Source: Gammaproteobacteria bacterium (GTDB lineage Bacteria; Pseudomonadota; Gammaproteobacteria; SG8-11). Taken from it: a stretch of 64,000 nucleotides of DNA. The first letter of the stretch is position 1; each line of letters begins with the position of its first letter. Position numbers and translations under genes: made by a program. Shown one piece after another: positions 48,326-59,209 of this stretch. Location: positions 1 to 64,000 of the forward strand of contig JAHECY010000012.1 in NCBI GenBank assembly GCA_024641505.1, given 5' to 3'. The notes below the pieces were generated by a model. The model saw nothing but the letters and a program-made list of their open reading frames with translations, searched no databases and was not told the origin of the DNA.

Positions 48326-49084
48326 ATGCGATTCACCATACTGGGGAGCGGCAGTAAAGGCAATGCCACCTTGGTGGAACAGGGGACGACACGGTTGCTG
48401 GTGGATTGCGGATTCTCCGTGGTCGAAACAGAGCGTCGTTTGGGCCGGGTGGGCTGTCATCCAGGCGCCATCGATGCGCTGCTGCTCACCCACGAGCATG
48501 GCGACCATATCCGTGGCGCCGGTGCTTTTGCGCGTAAACATGGCGTGCCGGTGTACCTGACCCGGGGTACCGCGCGGGCTGTCGAGGCCTACGCGGATAT
48601 CGACAGTAAATTCATCGATAGTGATGCGCGCTTCGCCGTCAAGGACGTCGAGGTGCAGGCATACCCGGTGCCGCATGATGCCCATGAGCCGTGTCAGTAT
48701 GTGTTCAGCGACGGCCGGGCGCAAATCGGCATGTTGTCGGACGCGGGCCGGCTCACGCCGCGCATGATCGCCTGTTTGCACGGCTGCGATGCCTTGCTGC
48801 TGGAGAGTAACCACGATCTGGATATGTTACTGGCCAGCGGCTACCCCCATAGCCTGAAGCGGAGAATCAGCGGCGGCTACGGGCATTTGAACAATGACCA
48901 GGCGTGTGAGTTGCTGCGGCAGGTGGATTGCAGCCGTTTAACGCACATCGTGGCGATACATCTGAGCGAGAATAATAACCATCCCGACCACGTGACCGCG
49001 GGATTCAGTTCGGTACTGGAGTGCACTCCGGATTGGATTGCGGTTGCGGGTCAGGAAACCGGTCTGGGTTGGCGTGCAGTATGA
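48326..49084 (+). CDS. MBL-fold metallohydrolase (YycJ/VicX-like)
   Basis: LGSGSKGNATLVE, LLTHEHGDHIRGAG, LLLESNHDLDMLL, IVAIHLSENNNHPD. Confidence 0.92.
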   Translation: MRFTILGSGSKGNATLVEQGTTRLLVDCGFSVVETERRLGRVGCHPGAIDALLLTHEHGDHIRGAGAFARKHGVPVYLTRGTARAVEAYADIDSKFIDSDARFAVKDVEVQAYPVPHDAHEPCQYVFSDGRAQIGMLSDAGRLTPRMIACLHGCDALLLESNHDLDMLLASGYPHSLKRRISGGYGHLNNDQACELLRQVDCSRLTHIVAIHLSENNNHPDHVTAGFSSVLECTPDWIAVAGQETGLGWRAV

Positions 49085-49119
49085 ACAGTGAAGATACAGT
49101 CTGATCAGGTGAATTGAAC

Positions 49120-49839
49120 ATGCAAAAGAAACAGGAACTATACGCGGGTAAGGCGAAGTCGGTGTTCTTGACCGATGACGCGGATCGACTTGTCCTGCAC
49201 TTCAGAAACGATACCACGGCATTCGATGGTGAGAAAAAGGCGCAGTTGGAGCGAAAAGGCGCGATCAACAACAGGTTTAACGCCTTTATCATGACCCGAT
49301 TGGCTGAGCATGGCATCGAAACCCATTTTGAAAAGTTGCTTGGTCCCAACGAGTCGGTGGTCAAGCGCTTGACGATGTTCCCCGTGGAATGCGTGGTGCG
49401 CAATATCGCCGCCGGCAGTATTTGCAAACGCCTGGGGATCCAGGAGGGTATCGATCTAAATCCGCCAACGTTCGAATTTTTCCTCAAGAACGATGCGCTG
49501 CATGACCCGATGATCAATGAGTATCACATTCGCGCTTTCGGTTGGGCCGCCGATGCCGAGGTTGCGCGCATGAAGGAACTCACGTTTAAGGTGAATGACG
49601 TGTTGAAACGCCTGTTTATGGCTGCGGGACTGCTGCTGGTGGATTATAAGCTGGAGTTCGGGGCATTCCACGGGCGTGTTCTGTTAGGGGATGAATTCAC
49701 CCCCGATGGCTGTCGTCTATGGGATTCAAACACGCGGAAGAAGCTCGATAAAGACCGGTTTCGACAGGGTCTGGGCGGCGTGGTCGAAGCCTACGAGGAA
49801 GTGGCCCAACGACTGGGCGTGGATTTGTCCGGCATCTGA
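49120..49839 (+). CDS. purC: Phosphoribosylaminoimidazolesuccinocarboxamide synthase
   Basis: [68 protein letters not shown]. Confidence 0.95.
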   Translation: MQKKQELYAGKAKSVFLTDDADRLVLHFRNDTTAFDGEKKAQLERKGAINNRFNAFIMTRLAEHGIETHFEKLLGPNESVVKRLTMFPVECVVRNIAAGSICKRLGIQEGIDLNPPTFEFFLKNDALHDPMINEYHIRAFGWAADAEVARMKELTFKVNDVLKRLFMAAGLLLVDYKLEFGAFHGRVLLGDEFTPDGCRLWDSNTRKKLDKDRFRQGLGGVVEAYEEVAQRLGVDLSGI

Positions 49840-49881
49840 CACCCGCGCTACCCGATGGCGGGGTTTCCCTATGAGGTATCC

Positions 49882-52800
49882 ATGATTATCATTACCGGCA
49901 ATAGCGCACTCTCCCGGTTTCGTCGCGAAAAATTGCTGGTGGAGTTAAACAAGCGCGTACCCGGGATCGGCGCCGTGGAGGCGCGCTATGTGCACTTCAT
50001 TGACAGTCTGCGCCAGTTGCGCGCCGATGAACACGAAAAGCTCTCCCTGCTACTGGCCTATGGTGCGCCGTTGACCGGTGACGTGGCGCGCGCCTCATGG
50101 CAATGCACGGTAATTCCACGCTTCGGAACCATATCGCCCTGGGCCAGCAAGGCGACGGATATTGCGCATGTTTGCGGTTTGCAGGTCATCCGGCGCATTG
50201 AACGGGGTATTGCCTATTATATCCGACGCCAGGATGGTGGCCGTGGTACGGACCAGGTGTTATCCATGTTGGGGCCACTGTTCCATGACCGCATGACGCA
50301 AACCCTGATCAATGATTGGGACGATGCCGCCGCCTTATTCAGCGCGGAACAGCCCCGTCCGGTTGCCACCGTCGACGTGTTAGGTGCCGGCCGGGAGGCG
50401 CTGGAACAGGCGAACCTTCAGATGGGATTGGCGCTGTCACCTGACGAAATGGATTATCTGCTGGAAAACTTCCAGTTGCTGAGACGCAATCCCACGGATG
50501 TCGAACTCATGATGTTCGCCCAGGCCAATTCCGAGCATTGTCGACACAAGATTTTTAACGCGGACTGGGTCATCGACAATCGGCAACGCGCGCGTACCTT
50601 GTTCGGCATGATCAAGAACACATACGAAAAACACCAGGACGGCGTGCTCTCCGCGTATCAGGACAATTCCTCGGTGATTGCCGGCTACCAGGTGAAACGG
50701 TTTTTTCCGGATCCCCTGACCCGGCGCTATCGTGGGGTGCAGCAGCAGCTCGATATCCTCATGAAAGTGGAGACCCATAACCATCCCACGGCAATTGCAC
50801 CGTTTCCTGGCGCGGCCACCGGGTCCGGTGGCGAAATCCGTGATGAAGGCGCTACCGGCAGAGGTTCCAAACCCAAAGCCGGTCTCACCGGATTCTCCGT
50901 TTCCAATCTGCGGATTCCCGAACACAGGCAACCGTGGGAACAGGATAATGGCAAACCATCGCACATCGCTTCCGCCTTGGAGATAATGCTGGAAGCTCCG
51001 ATCGGCGCCGCCAGTTTCAATAACGAATTCGGTCGTCCCGCACTGTGCGGGTATTTTCGTACCTATGAGCAGGCAATCACCGCGCCGGAAGGCGCGCTGC
51101 TGCGGGGTTATCATAAACCTATCATGCTGGCGGGTGGCCTGGGCAACATTGATCGCGCCCATGTACACAAGGGTGATATCCCGGGAAAAGCTCCCATTGT
51201 GGTCCTGGGCGGTCCGGCCATGTTGATCGGCTTGGGCGGTGGCGCGGCTTCTTCCATGTCCAGTGGTGAAAGCGCCGAGCATCTGGACTTTGCCTCGGTG
51301 CAGCGAGGTAACCCGGAAATGCAGCGTCGATGCCAGGAAGTGATCGACCAGTGCTGGCAGCTGGGCGCCCAAAATCCGGTGATCGCGGTGCACGATGTGG
51401 GCGCCGGTGGTTTATCCAACGCCGTTCCTGAGATTATCAACCACAGTGCCCGGGGCGGACGCTTTGAATTACGCACCATACCCAATGACGAACCCGGCAT
51501 GTCACCCATGGAAATCTGGTGTAATGAGGCGCAGGAGCGCTATGTATTGGCCTTGCAGCCAGAGGCGCTGGAGCGTTTTATCGCGATCTGTGAGCGTGAA
51601 CGCTGTCCTTACGCGGTGATTGGCGAAACCGTGGCGGAACCGCAACCGCTGCTGGTTCTGGGGGATGGTCATTTTGATAACCTGCCAGTGGAGTTGCCCG
51701 TGGATGTATTGCTGGGCAAGCCGCCGAAAATGCTGCGTCGCGATAATCACCAGACTTTCACTCGTACGGAAATCGATACCGGCAAAATCGATCCCGCGGA
51801 AGCCGTGCGGCGCATTTTGCAGTTACCCACGGTCGCGGATAAAGGATTTCTAATTACCATCGGTGATCGCACCATCACCGGTCTGGTCGCCCGTGACCAG
51901 ATGGTCGGTCCTTGGCAGGTACCGGTGAGCGATGTTGCCGTTACCCTGTCGACTTACGAAGGCTATACCGGTGAAGCCATGGCAATGGGCGAACGCGCAC
52001 CTGTTGCCATACTGCATGCCGCCGCATCCGCACGCATGGCGGTCGGGGAAGCGTTGACGAATATCGCCGCCGCCAGAATTGAAAAATTATCGGATATCAA
52101 GTTGTCAGCCAACTGGATGGCAGCCGCCGGATTTCCCGGGGAAGATGCGGCGCTGTTTTCCGCGGTGGAAGCCATCGGCATGGAAATGTGCCCACAACTG
52201 GGTATCACCATACCGGTTGGCAAGGATTCCATGTCGATGAAAACGATATGGCAGGAAGCGGGCGCGGACAAGCGGGTGATCGCTCCGGTGTCTCTGATCG
52301 TATCGGCGTTTGCACCGGTAATCGATTGCCGCCACACACTGACACCGCAACTGCGCACCGATCAAGGCAGCACTGATTTGGTGTTTGTCGATCTGGGCAA
52401 GGGGCGCAATCGACTGGGTGGCTCGGCGCTGGCGCAGGTTTATAATCAGATCGGCCACTACCCGCCGGATGTCGATGATATACCGGCGCTGGCCGGTTTT
52501 TTCGCTGCGCTTCAGGAACTGCACCAGGACCGACGTATTCTCGCCTATCACGATCGCTCGGACGGTGGTTTGTTTGTCACCGCGGTGGAAATGGCTTTTG
52601 CCGGGTGCACCGGGTTACGGCTGGCGTTGGATGACCTGGGGGACGATCCGCTGGCCGCCTTGTTCAGCGAAGAGTTGGGAGCCCTGCTGCAGGTGCGTCA
52701 TCAGGATACGGATGAAGTCCTGGAGGTTTTGCATAACGCCGGACTGGGTAAGCACAGCTTCGTCATCGGCTCCCCGGCAAAGGGTGACCAAATTGTCATT

Positions 52801-53787
52801 ACTCATCATAAAAAGACCGTAGTCAACGAAAGCCGTGTAACGTTGCAGCAGATGTGGTCGCGTACCTCGATGTTGATGCGCAGCTTGCGCGACAATCCTG
52901 ACTGCGCGCACCAGGAGTATCAGCAGATTGGCGATACCATGGATCCGGGTATGAGTGTCAGTTTGCCGTATGATCCGGCGCTGGATGTCGCGGCGCCTTT
53001 TATCGGTGGCGGTAAGCGTCCAGCTATGGCAATTTTACGGGAACAGGGCGTCAATGGTCAGATCGAAATGGCAGCGGCTTTTGATCGCGCCGGCTTCGAT
53101 TGCGTTGATGTGCACATGAGCGACATCCTTAATGGCTCGGTGAGTTTGCGAGACTATCTGGGGGTGGTAGCTTGCGGCGGTTTCTCTTACGGTGATGTGT
53201 TGGGCGCAGGTGCCGGTTGGGCGAAATCCATTCTGCTCAATCCTCTGGCGCGCGATGAGTTCTCGGCGTTTTTCGATCGCAGCGATACCTTTGCGCTAGG
53301 CATATGCAATGGTTGCCAAATGATGTCCAATCTCAAGGAGTTGATCCCCGGCGCCGCTCTTTGGCCGCGTTTCGAGCGCAATTTATCGGAGCAGTTCGAA
53401 GCCAGATTGTGTCAGGTGGAGATAGTGGCGTCGCCATCAATATTCATGGAAGGTATGGTGGGAGCGCGTCTGCCGATTGCCGTGGCTCATGGTGAGGGTC
53501 GTGTGCAGTTCGCCAAAAATGGACTGTCCGAGGTCATGGCCGGAAATCTGGTGTGCGCGCGCTACGTGGATCACTATGGACGTGCGACGGAAACCTACCC
53601 GTTAAATCCTAATGGCTCCGCGATGGGGATCACCGCGTTGACTACCGCCGACGGCCGGTTCACCATCATGATGCCGCACCCGGAGCGAATGTTCCGCACG
53701 GTACAACATTCCTGGCATCCTGATGAATGGGGTGAAGACGGACCCTGGATGCGTATGTTCCGAAATGCCCGGGTGTGGGTAGCGTAG
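49882..53787 (+). CDS. purL: Phosphoribosylformylglycinamidine synthase
   Basis: Large PurL with [47 protein letters not shown]-terminal glutaminase [18 protein letters not shown]. Confidence 0.97.
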   Translation: MIIITGNSALSRFRREKLLVELNKRVPGIGAVEARYVHFIDSLRQLRADEHEKLSLLLAYGAPLTGDVARASWQCTVIPRFGTISPWASKATDIAHVCGLQVIRRIERGIAYYIRRQDGGRGTDQVLSMLGPLFHDRMTQTLINDWDDAAALFSAEQPRPVATVDVLGAGREALEQANLQMGLALSPDEMDYLLENFQLLRRNPTDVELMMFAQANSEHCRHKIFNADWVIDNRQRARTLFGMIKNTYEKHQDGVLSAYQDNSSVIAGYQVKRFFPDPLTRRYRGVQQQLDILMKVETHNHPTAIAPFPGAATGSGGEIRDEGATGRGSKPKAGLTGFSVSNLRIPEHRQPWEQDNGKPSHIASALEIMLEAPIGAASFNNEFGRPALCGYFRTYEQAITAPEGALLRGYHKPIMLAGGLGNIDRAHVHKGDIPGKAPIVVLGGPAMLIGLGGGAASSMSSGESAEHLDFASVQRGNPEMQRRCQEVIDQCWQLGAQNPVIAVHDVGAGGLSNAVPEIINHSARGGRFELRTIPNDEPGMSPMEIWCNEAQERYVLALQPEALERFIAICERERCPYAVIGETVAEPQPLLVLGDGHFDNLPVELPVDVLLGKPPKMLRRDNHQTFTRTEIDTGKIDPAEAVRRILQLPTVADKGFLITIGDRTITGLVARDQMVGPWQVPVSDVAVTLSTYEGYTGEAMAMGERAPVAILHAAASARMAVGEALTNIAAARIEKLSDIKLSANWMAAAGFPGEDAALFSAVEAIGMEMCPQLGITIPVGKDSMSMKTIWQEAGADKRVIAPVSLIVSAFAPVIDCRHTLTPQLRTDQGSTDLVFVDLGKGRNRLGGSALAQVYNQIGHYPPDVDDIPALAGFFAALQELHQDRRILAYHDRSDGGLFVTAVEMAFAGCTGLRLALDDLGDDPLAALFSEELGALLQVRHQDTDEVLEVLHNAGLGKHSFVIGSPAKGDQIVITHHKKTVVNESRVTLQQMWSRTSMLMRSLRDNPDCAHQEYQQIGDTMDPGMSVSLPYDPALDVAAPFIGGGKRPAMAILREQGVNGQIEMAAAFDRAGFDCVDVHMSDILNGSVSLRDYLGVVACGGFSYGDVLGAGAGWAKSILLNPLARDEFSAFFDRSDTFALGICNGCQMMSNLKELIPGAALWPRFERNLSEQFEARLCQVEIVASPSIFMEGMVGARLPIAVAHGEGRVQFAKNGLSEVMAGNLVCARYVDHYGRATETYPLNPNGSAMGITALTTADGRFTIMMPHPERMFRTVQHSWHPDEWGEDGPWMRMFRNARVWVA

Positions 53788-53938
53788 GGTGCGAGACTCG
53801 GTAAAAACGCCGGCGGGTACGCATCAGCGGCACAGATGGCAGGGTGCGTATGACGCACCGTATTTGCTTTGAAAGGGCAACTTCTCTCGGGATCTAGATC
53901 ACGAACCGGTGCGTAATACGCACCCTACGATTCAATCA
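53785..53938. repeat. Dispersed repeat modules (copy R6) at the 3' end of purL
   Basis: TAGGGTGCG at the edge, internal AGGGTGCGTATGACGCACCGTATTT, terminal GAACCGGTGCGTAATACGCACCCTACGATT. Confidence 0.7.
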
Positions 53939-53956
53939 GACCGGCGATGGTGATTT

Positions 53957-54190
53957 TCAACCGGTCTTGCAGAGATTCGGATCGTTACAAATCGATTCGT
54001 AAATCTTGTCATACAAGCGCTCCTTTCCGCGGCGCTGGCATTCAGAGAACACCACATCCAGTTCATCCGATAAGTCATTGTGATGATGTTCGATATCGAT
54101 GAAGGATTTGCAGATCGACCGACGCAGAAAACGAAACAGGTCCTGGTCGGACATCTGTTCCAGCAGTTCTTTTAACGCATCTATCTCCAT
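53957..54190 (-). CDS. Small hypothetical protein (77 aa)
   Basis: MEIDALKELLEQMSDQDLFRFLRRSICKSFIDIEHHHNDLSDEL...; purine-rich aaggggt region upstream. Confidence 0.55.
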   Translation of the reverse strand: MEIDALKELLEQMSDQDLFRFLRRSICKSFIDIEHHHNDLSDELDVVFSECQRRGKERLYDKIYESICNDPNLCKTG

Positions 54191-54510
54191 TTTTTTACCC
54201 CTTTCAAACCCGGGTGGTACTTACCCCTGTTTCGTCCCTGCGCTCGAAAACTGAAGGTGTAAACGTGTTGCGGGGCGCCACCTTTTGATCTGTTTAGGCT
54301 AAATATAACCTTAAATTGTTTCAGATCAAGTCGTTAAATCCATGAAAATCCTGTAAATAGAGTTGGTGCAAAAGTATATGATTATGATCTAATATTACGT
54401 TTCGGCATATGCTGAAATATCTGACTTTTCAAAGCAGGTATTGGCATGCCAGGGACGTGAGTGTAACCTGTGCTGAGATTTTTCAACGTCATTGAAAGGA
54501 GTGTACGGAA

Positions 54511-54795
54511 ATGTCTAAAACCATTGCAAAATTGGCTTTAATGTCCCTGTTGGTTATTGGTTCAGCATCGGCTGTTGCATGCGAATCCATGGGACCCAGT
54601 GCGCATGTCGGACAAGTGACGTCCATTGATTCCGGTAAGGGCACTTTTACGATAATGGATGCGGAATCCCGCAGCCCCATTACCTTCACCGCCAGTAGCG
54701 ATATCATCAGCGGACTGAAGGATGCCAAGGGCATGGTGAAAGTGAATTTCGAAGAGCAGGGCAAAAATCTGAACGCAGTGGGCGTGACGTTCTAA
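54511..54795 (+). CDS. Small periplasmic protein, CusF-like copper-binding fold (tentative)
   Basis: Signal peptide; HVGQVTSIDSGKGTFTIMDAESRSPITFTASSDIISGLKDAKGMVKVNFEEQGKNLNAVGV. Confidence 0.65.
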   Translation: MSKTIAKLALMSLLVIGSASAVACESMGPSAHVGQVTSIDSGKGTFTIMDAESRSPITFTASSDIISGLKDAKGMVKVNFEEQGKNLNAVGVTF

Positions 54796-54819
54796 GCGCC
54801 TCACGATGGGTATTACCTG

Positions 54820-54846
54820 AGGGCGGACCGGGTCCGCCCTTTTTTA
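54820..54846 (+). terminator. Rho-independent terminator after the CusF-like gene
   Basis: AGGGCGGAC-CGG-GTCCGCCCT followed by TTTTTTATT. Confidence 0.88.
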
Positions 54847-54894
54847 TTGGCGATTTCCCAGCGCGTTATGCAGGTACAGCGCGCCCAATGGTGT

Positions 54895-55638
54895 TCAGTC
54901 GCACACATCCTGTGCGCTGGGTTTACAGCGTTTGTGGTCCACCCAGGTGGCGTTGCCCAGTGGCGTATTTGACAAGATAATGCCCGTGATGTCGGCACCG
55001 ACCAGGGATGCGCGGGTGAGGTCGGCGCCGGTAAAGTCACTGTCGGTCAATACGGCACCCTCAAAGCTAGCCTGTTGCAACTGCGCGCCTCGAAAACGGG
55101 CGCCTTCAGCCATGGCGCTATCGAATATCGCTTTATTTGCAAGGGCAGCGCTGAAGTCGGCGTCGTTGATAACGGCCTGTTCGAAATTACTGTTCTCAAG
55201 GCTGCAATGATTAAAGCGGGCGCGATTAAGCTTGCTGTCATAAAATCGGCTGTTGTTACCCTTGCAATTTTCAAGGTTAACGTTGTTCAATAAGGCACGA
55301 TCAAAACGCGCGCTATGAAAGCTGGCATCATGTAAATCAGCGTCCCTAAGATCGGCCCGTACCAGGCGGGCATTGTCCAGGCGCGCGCCGACAAACTGGG
55401 CGCCTTGTAAATTAGCCTGTTCAAGATCGGCGCCGCTGAGATTGGCGCCCTGAAAATTGGTTCCCGCCAATACCGCTTCCTTGAGGATCGCATTCCGTAG
55501 ATCGTGGTGGTTGAAATCCCGCTTGCTGAGATCACAGCCATACCAGTTGACTTTTGGAGCGGGAGCATCGGTACAGGCCGCATTGACCGGCAAGTGCCAG
55601 CATAGTAACGTGAGTAGAAGTGGTATTTTTATCCGCAT
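54895..55638 (-). CDS. Exported pentapeptide-repeat protein
   Basis: Signal peptide; tandem A(N/D)LxxAxLxxA repeats (GANLSGADLEQANLQGAQFVGARLDNARLVRADLRDADLHDASF). Confidence 0.9.
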   Translation of the reverse strand: MRIKIPLLLTLLCWHLPVNAACTDAPAPKVNWYGCDLSKRDFNHHDLRNAILKEAVLAGTNFQGANLSGADLEQANLQGAQFVGARLDNARLVRADLRDADLHDASFHSARFDRALLNNVNLENCKGNNSRFYDSKLNRARFNHCSLENSNFEQAVINDADFSAALANKAIFDSAMAEGARFRGAQLQQASFEGAVLTDSDFTGADLTRASLVGADITGIILSNTPLGNATWVDHKRCKPSAQDVCD

Positions 55639-55674
55639 GTAATAACAACTGCCATAACGCCATGTTCCTTGTTG

Positions 55675-58600
55675 TTAGCCTGTGATGCGTTGATCCGGAA
55701 ACATCCTCGTCGGATCACGTTGTTGCAACCACTGCAGCATGGTTGCCGCTGGCAGTGGTTCGCTAATGAAGTTTCCCTGAGCTTCGTCGCAGTCTTGTTG
55801 CTCCAGAAAGCGCAATTGTTCCACATTCTCCACACCTTCGGCAATAACACGAATATTAAGGCTCTTGGCCAGCGCGATGATGGCGCCCGAGATCGCGGCA
55901 TCGTCGGAATTTCGAGGGAGGTCCTGAATGAATGAACGATCGATCTTCAGGGTGTCCAGCGGGATACGTTTCAGGTAAGTGAGGGATGAATAGCCGGTGC
56001 CGAAATCATCGATGGATATCTTGATGCCTATTTGCTGTAAACGATTGAGCACCAGGCGGGTGCGTGTCGAATCTTCAAGTAACGAGCTTTCCGTGAGCTC
56101 CAGTTTAAGGAATTCGGGGGACAGTCCCACTTCACCCAAGATGCCCTCAATGTCATGAGCAATACCCGGTTGAAACACTTGCTGCGGTGACATATTGACA
56201 GACATGCGTAACGGTCCGATGCCTTGAGCGATCCACTGACGTACCTGATTGCAGGCGGTGCGAATCACCCATAAACCGATGGGTACGATCAATCCGGTTT
56301 TTTCCGCCAGCGGAATGAATTGATTGGGAGCAATCAAGCCCATATCCGGGTGACGCCAGCGCAACAGAGCCTCCAGGCCCGCCACCTGGCCATTGTTCAG
56401 AGCCACTTGTGGCTGGTAATGCAGTTCCAGCTCGTTACGCTCCAACGCATAGCGTAATGCGTTTTCATATAACAGGTGTTCCAGCGCCCGTGTGTTCATG
56501 TCGGTGGTGTAGTACTGGTAAGAATCCCGTCCATGCTCTCGGGCGCGGCGCAGGGCTGACTGGGAATGCTGTAATATGTCTGCCGTGTTGCCGGCATCCG
56601 CCGGAAATATGGATATACCAATGCATGCGCTGCAGAATACTTCATGATTACCGAGCGTGTAGGCATTCTTGAGTATTTTGCGTATATGCTGCACCATCCA
56701 GGCAGCGTCATTGCCTCCCTGTAACTGTTCCATGATGACGCAAAACTCGTCACCGCTGAGACGGGCCAGGGTATCGTCTGGTCGCAAGGCGGCTTGTAAT
56801 CGCTGGCTGACTTCACGCAATAATTGATCGCCGAAAACATGGCCCAGCGATTCGTTGATGCTTTTGAAATTGTCCAGATCCAGGCTCAGCAACGCGACCA
56901 TCTGGTTGCTGCGTTGCGCTCGACCAATGGCCTGCTGCAGGTGTTGCTGGAACAGATTCCGGTTCGGCAGCCCGGTGAGGGTGTCAAAGTTAGTGACTTT
57001 GAGCAGGAATTGCTCCGTGCGGCGTCGTTCAGTAATGTCCTGCAAGGTGCCATGCATATTGATGGCGACGCCGTTGGCATCGAATTTGATGATGCCGCGC
57101 TCCTGTAGAATGCGCTCCTGACCGTCGGGACGTATCAGACGATACTCCACCAGGTAAGGTTGACGGTTGGCATGGGCGATCTTGACTGCGGTTGCCAGCA
57201 GCGGGCGGTCGTCTTCGTGCACCAGGTCGCGATAGTCAGCATTATTGGGTGTGTGCCGCTGTTTATCCAGCCCGATGATGTGATACACCTCGTCGGACCA
57301 ATATTGGGGAGCCAGACTTTCGCCATCACGCCATTCGCACGTCCAATTGCCAAGATGGGCGATTTTCTGGGCTTCGGCGAGCAGGGTTCTGCTGTTGCGC
57401 AATTGTTGTTCTGTGTGTTTGAGGTCGGTTATATCCGTGGCGATACCGGTAATGTCGCAACGGCCATCGGTGCCGACGATGCCGGGTTTATAGCAGAATT
57501 CGAATACTCGCTGGCCGATGGTTTCGATGGCGGAGAACTCTTCTCCCGTGAGGGCGCGTTGCATGTTGTCCAGCAGTGTCTGATGATTCGGGAAACAGGA
57601 GGTGATATTTCTGCCAATCAACTGCCCACTCTTGATGCGAATATTGGTCAAGCCCCGGCCTTCCGCAAGTTCCACGGTACCGTCCGCGGCAATGGCGAAG
57701 AGGATGATGGGTACATTGTTAACGATGCTGGTCAGGTGTTCCTGCGTGCGCTGCTTTTCCGCCTGGGAATTCACATAGTCGGTTACGTCGTCAAAAGCCA
57801 GTAGTAGACCGGACAAGTTCTTGTCGGTACTGCCCAAGGCGGTCACCGACCAGTCGAAAAAGGCGGGCTTATTGCGGCGCGGGTTATGCGCGAAAGTTTC
57901 GTGGTAGAAACTGCGATTGCCGCCATTCTCGATCATTTCCCGCAGCAGCACAATCCTGTCACGGAGCGCCGGGATTTCAGCAATGCTGCGGCCGGTCAAC
58001 GGTCTGGTATCCGGGGAAAAACTTTCAATAAACGCCCGGTTTGCGGTGACAAACACCAAATGGCGATCAAGGTAGGCGATATGAATCGGTGTATGGGTAA
58101 ACACGGATTCCAGAATTTGATTGGTACGGCGCAATTGATCCGCGGTGCGGCTGTGTTCCTTGATCTGCTCTTCGAGAATATAGGTGGTTTGTTCGACGGT
58201 GAGCGCTCGTTCGCGCACCAGTTGGCGCAATTCTTCCTTGGAGCGCGCACTCAGGTTTCGCGTATCTTTGGCCGGTGCCGGGGTGGCGGTCCCTGAGATG
58301 CCGATAATCGTGTGCGTTTTGTCGCGCAGATAATTCAAATCCAGAGATACCGTGATGGTCTGTTGCTGATGTGTCCGGAACTGAATATTGACTTCCGGAA
58401 TGGCCTTGTTGGCGATGTCCCGACAATAATGATGAAGTTTGGTCAGCTCCACCGCGTTCGCCGCCAATGACCAAAAAGTCATGCCCGTCAGGGACTGCTT
58501 CGGGTAGCCGAATATACTGCAGAAGCGCTGATTGCAGTATTTTATCTGGCCCAGGTTGTTGCATTCAAAAATGCCCACCGGCAGAGCGTCGAGTAGTTGT

Positions 58601-59034
58601 TGCAAATGCTCGCCGTCATTTATCGATTGCATCATGATCGAAGGCGATGTCGATGCCGGTTTCTGTTCAGCGGTTACCTGCAGGAAATAATAATTATTCT
58701 GGTCTGCTGCGCGCCAGATATGCAGCACTACCGGGAACATCTTACCGTCCTTGTGGCGGCCTAAAACCTGGTGGCGCTTGGGCTGGGCCGAATTTTCATG
58801 TCCTGCGTCGGACAGCAGAGATGGCAGGGAACCGCTGGAGGAAACGATGATAATGTCTGAAGTTTTGCCCACCAGCTCACTGGTAGTGAAGCCAAATATG
58901 CCCTCGGCGTTGAGATTCGCTTCCATGATGATGCCGTTGGCGTCACACACGAGAACACCGCTGTCCGGCCGGTAGGCGATTACGCCTCTCACGGATTGCT
59001 GCAATAGACTGTGGTCTTTGCGCAGGAGATCCAT
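55675..59034 (-). CDS. PAS-GGDEF-EAL signalling protein
   Basis: Several PAS blocks, LTGLPNRNLFQQHL, LARLSGDEFCVIME, GLEALLRWRHPDMGLI, ELTESSLLED, SIDDFGTGYSSLTYLKRIPLDTLKIDRSF, VIAEGVEN. Confidence 0.95.
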   Translation of the reverse strand: MDLLRKDHSLLQQSVRGVIAYRPDSGVLVCDANGIIMEANLNAEGIFGFTTSELVGKTSDIIIVSSSGSLPSLLSDAGHENSAQPKRHQVLGRHKDGKMFPVVLHIWRAADQNNYYFLQVTAEQKPASTSPSIMMQSINDGEHLQQLLDALPVGIFECNNLGQIKYCNQRFCSIFGYPKQSLTGMTFWSLAANAVELTKLHHYCRDIANKAIPEVNIQFRTHQQQTITVSLDLNYLRDKTHTIIGISGTATPAPAKDTRNLSARSKEELRQLVRERALTVEQTTYILEEQIKEHSRTADQLRRTNQILESVFTHTPIHIAYLDRHLVFVTANRAFIESFSPDTRPLTGRSIAEIPALRDRIVLLREMIENGGNRSFYHETFAHNPRRNKPAFFDWSVTALGSTDKNLSGLLLAFDDVTDYVNSQAEKQRTQEHLTSIVNNVPIILFAIAADGTVELAEGRGLTNIRIKSGQLIGRNITSCFPNHQTLLDNMQRALTGEEFSAIETIGQRVFEFCYKPGIVGTDGRCDITGIATDITDLKHTEQQLRNSRTLLAEAQKIAHLGNWTCEWRDGESLAPQYWSDEVYHIIGLDKQRHTPNNADYRDLVHEDDRPLLATAVKIAHANRQPYLVEYRLIRPDGQERILQERGIIKFDANGVAINMHGTLQDITERRRTEQFLLKVTNFDTLTGLPNRNLFQQHLQQAIGRAQRSNQMVALLSLDLDNFKSINESLGHVFGDQLLREVSQRLQAALRPDDTLARLSGDEFCVIMEQLQGGNDAAWMVQHIRKILKNAYTLGNHEVFCSACIGISIFPADAGNTADILQHSQSALRRAREHGRDSYQYYTTDMNTRALEHLLYENALRYALERNELELHYQPQVALNNGQVAGLEALLRWRHPDMGLIAPNQFIPLAEKTGLIVPIGLWVIRTACNQVRQWIAQGIGPLRMSVNMSPQQVFQPGIAHDIEGILGEVGLSPEFLKLELTESSLLEDSTRTRLVLNRLQQIGIKISIDDFGTGYSSLTYLKRIPLDTLKIDRSFIQDLPRNSDDAAISGAIIALAKSLNIRVIAEGVENVEQLRFLEQQDCDEAQGNFISEPLPAATMLQWLQQRDPTRMFPDQRITG

Positions 59035-59209
59035 CGGTACCTTGCGGAGTTGAGTACAGGAGCGGGTATTTTAAATCAATTTCTATCCCGTGTGGTGATT
59101 TAATCCTCACCATCCGCCATCCAGACAGCTTTTGGCTTTAATTGTAGGGGAAGGGGGTCATTACCTCAATTTAACTGCAATTATCACTTTCGTCACCAGG
59201 CACCAGCTT

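Noticed and set aside
50437-51393. 318-aa minus-strand ORF antisense to purL
   Set aside because: Long antisense frame caused by high-GC codon usage of purL; no recognisable protein motifs.
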